From the NCBI GenBank assembly GCA_937968035.1, contig CALBTS010000587.1, positions 1 through 24,630 on the forward strand: a stretch of DNA of 24,630 nt, read 5' to 3'. A program made the translations under genes and the position numbers. This stretch comes from an uncultured Methanomethylovorans sp. (GTDB taxonomy: Archaea > Halobacteriota > Methanosarcinia > Methanosarcinales > Methanosarcinaceae). This document shows positions 24,617-24,630 of this stretch, in pieces. The notes under the pieces were generated by a model that was given only the letters and a program-made list of their open reading frames with translations, was not told where the DNA came from and did no database searches. Position 1 is the stretch's first letter, and each line of letters begins with the position of its first letter.

Positions 24617-24630
24617 ATGACAGGACGAAC
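24617..24630 (+). CDS. Possible start of the next gene (ilvB?), 3' partial
   Basis: An ATG at 24617 preceded by gagtgatcga, a good SD, opens a frame MTGR before the window ends. In Methanosarcinales, acetolactate synthase (ilvB) commonly begins MTG and often follows the citramalate/isopropylmalate synthase gene, so this is a plausible ilvB start. Four codons are far too few to be sure. Confidence 0.3.

Overview
The window reads as a methanogenic archaeon of the Methanosarcinaceae. The evidence is a large surface protein with the disaggregatase architecture (parallel beta-helix, PKD and DNRLRE repeats) known from Methanosarcina and relatives. A citramalate synthase closely resembling my memory of the Methanocaldococcus protein, an M42 peptidase, archaeal TATA boxes and GGTG/GGAG-type ribosome-binding sites agree with this. 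I cannot fix the genus without a database search. The locus is a cell-surface glycan island between two housekeeping genes.

Region 1 (1-3203, + strand) is a tight three-gene run: a DegT-type aminotransferase (5' end outside the window), a Gfo/Idh/MocA dehydrogenase and a UDP-sugar 6-dehydrogenase. Together they match the WbpE/WbpB/WbpA logic for making UDP-2,3-diamino-2,3-dideoxy-uronic acids from UDP-GlcNAc. The run ends at a hairpin plus T-rich tract. Region 2 (3188-4711, - strand) holds a frameshifted VanZ-like remnant, a GalE/WbpP-type epimerase and an unannotated 45-residue CxxC...CxxxC zinc-ribbon protein. That small gene has a good RBS and TATA box, and upstream lies an inverted repeat resembling a metalloregulator box.

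Region 3 (4712-9121) is a gene-poor stretch followed by a 1114-residue predicted lipoprotein of the disaggregatase type. Its two C-terminal repeats have been partly homogenised.

Region 4 (9122-17402, + strand) is visibly A+T-richer and carries a GT2, a GT4, a FemAB-like acyltransferase followed by a fragment of another copy, a second GT4, a large polytopic GT-C-like membrane protein and a third GT4. Two tiny ORFs (34 and 37 codons) sit between these genes, each overlapping a neighbouring start or stop. Region 5 (17571-21418, - strand) has a second FemAB-like protein, a sugar N-formyltransferase-like protein, a TAA microsatellite and a polyprenyl-phosphate-sugar-synthase-like GT2.

Region 6 (21841-end, + strand) returns to housekeeping genes: an M42 aminopeptidase and (R)-citramalate synthase. 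The latter's TATA box is bracketed by an 11-bp perfect inverted repeat, a likely operator. The last bases may begin ilvB.

As a working model, regions 1-2 supply nucleotide sugars. Regions 4-5 assemble a surface glycan on a lipid carrier and decorate it with acyl, aminoacyl or formyl groups. The disaggregatase-like lipoprotein may remodel a methanochondroitin-type matrix.
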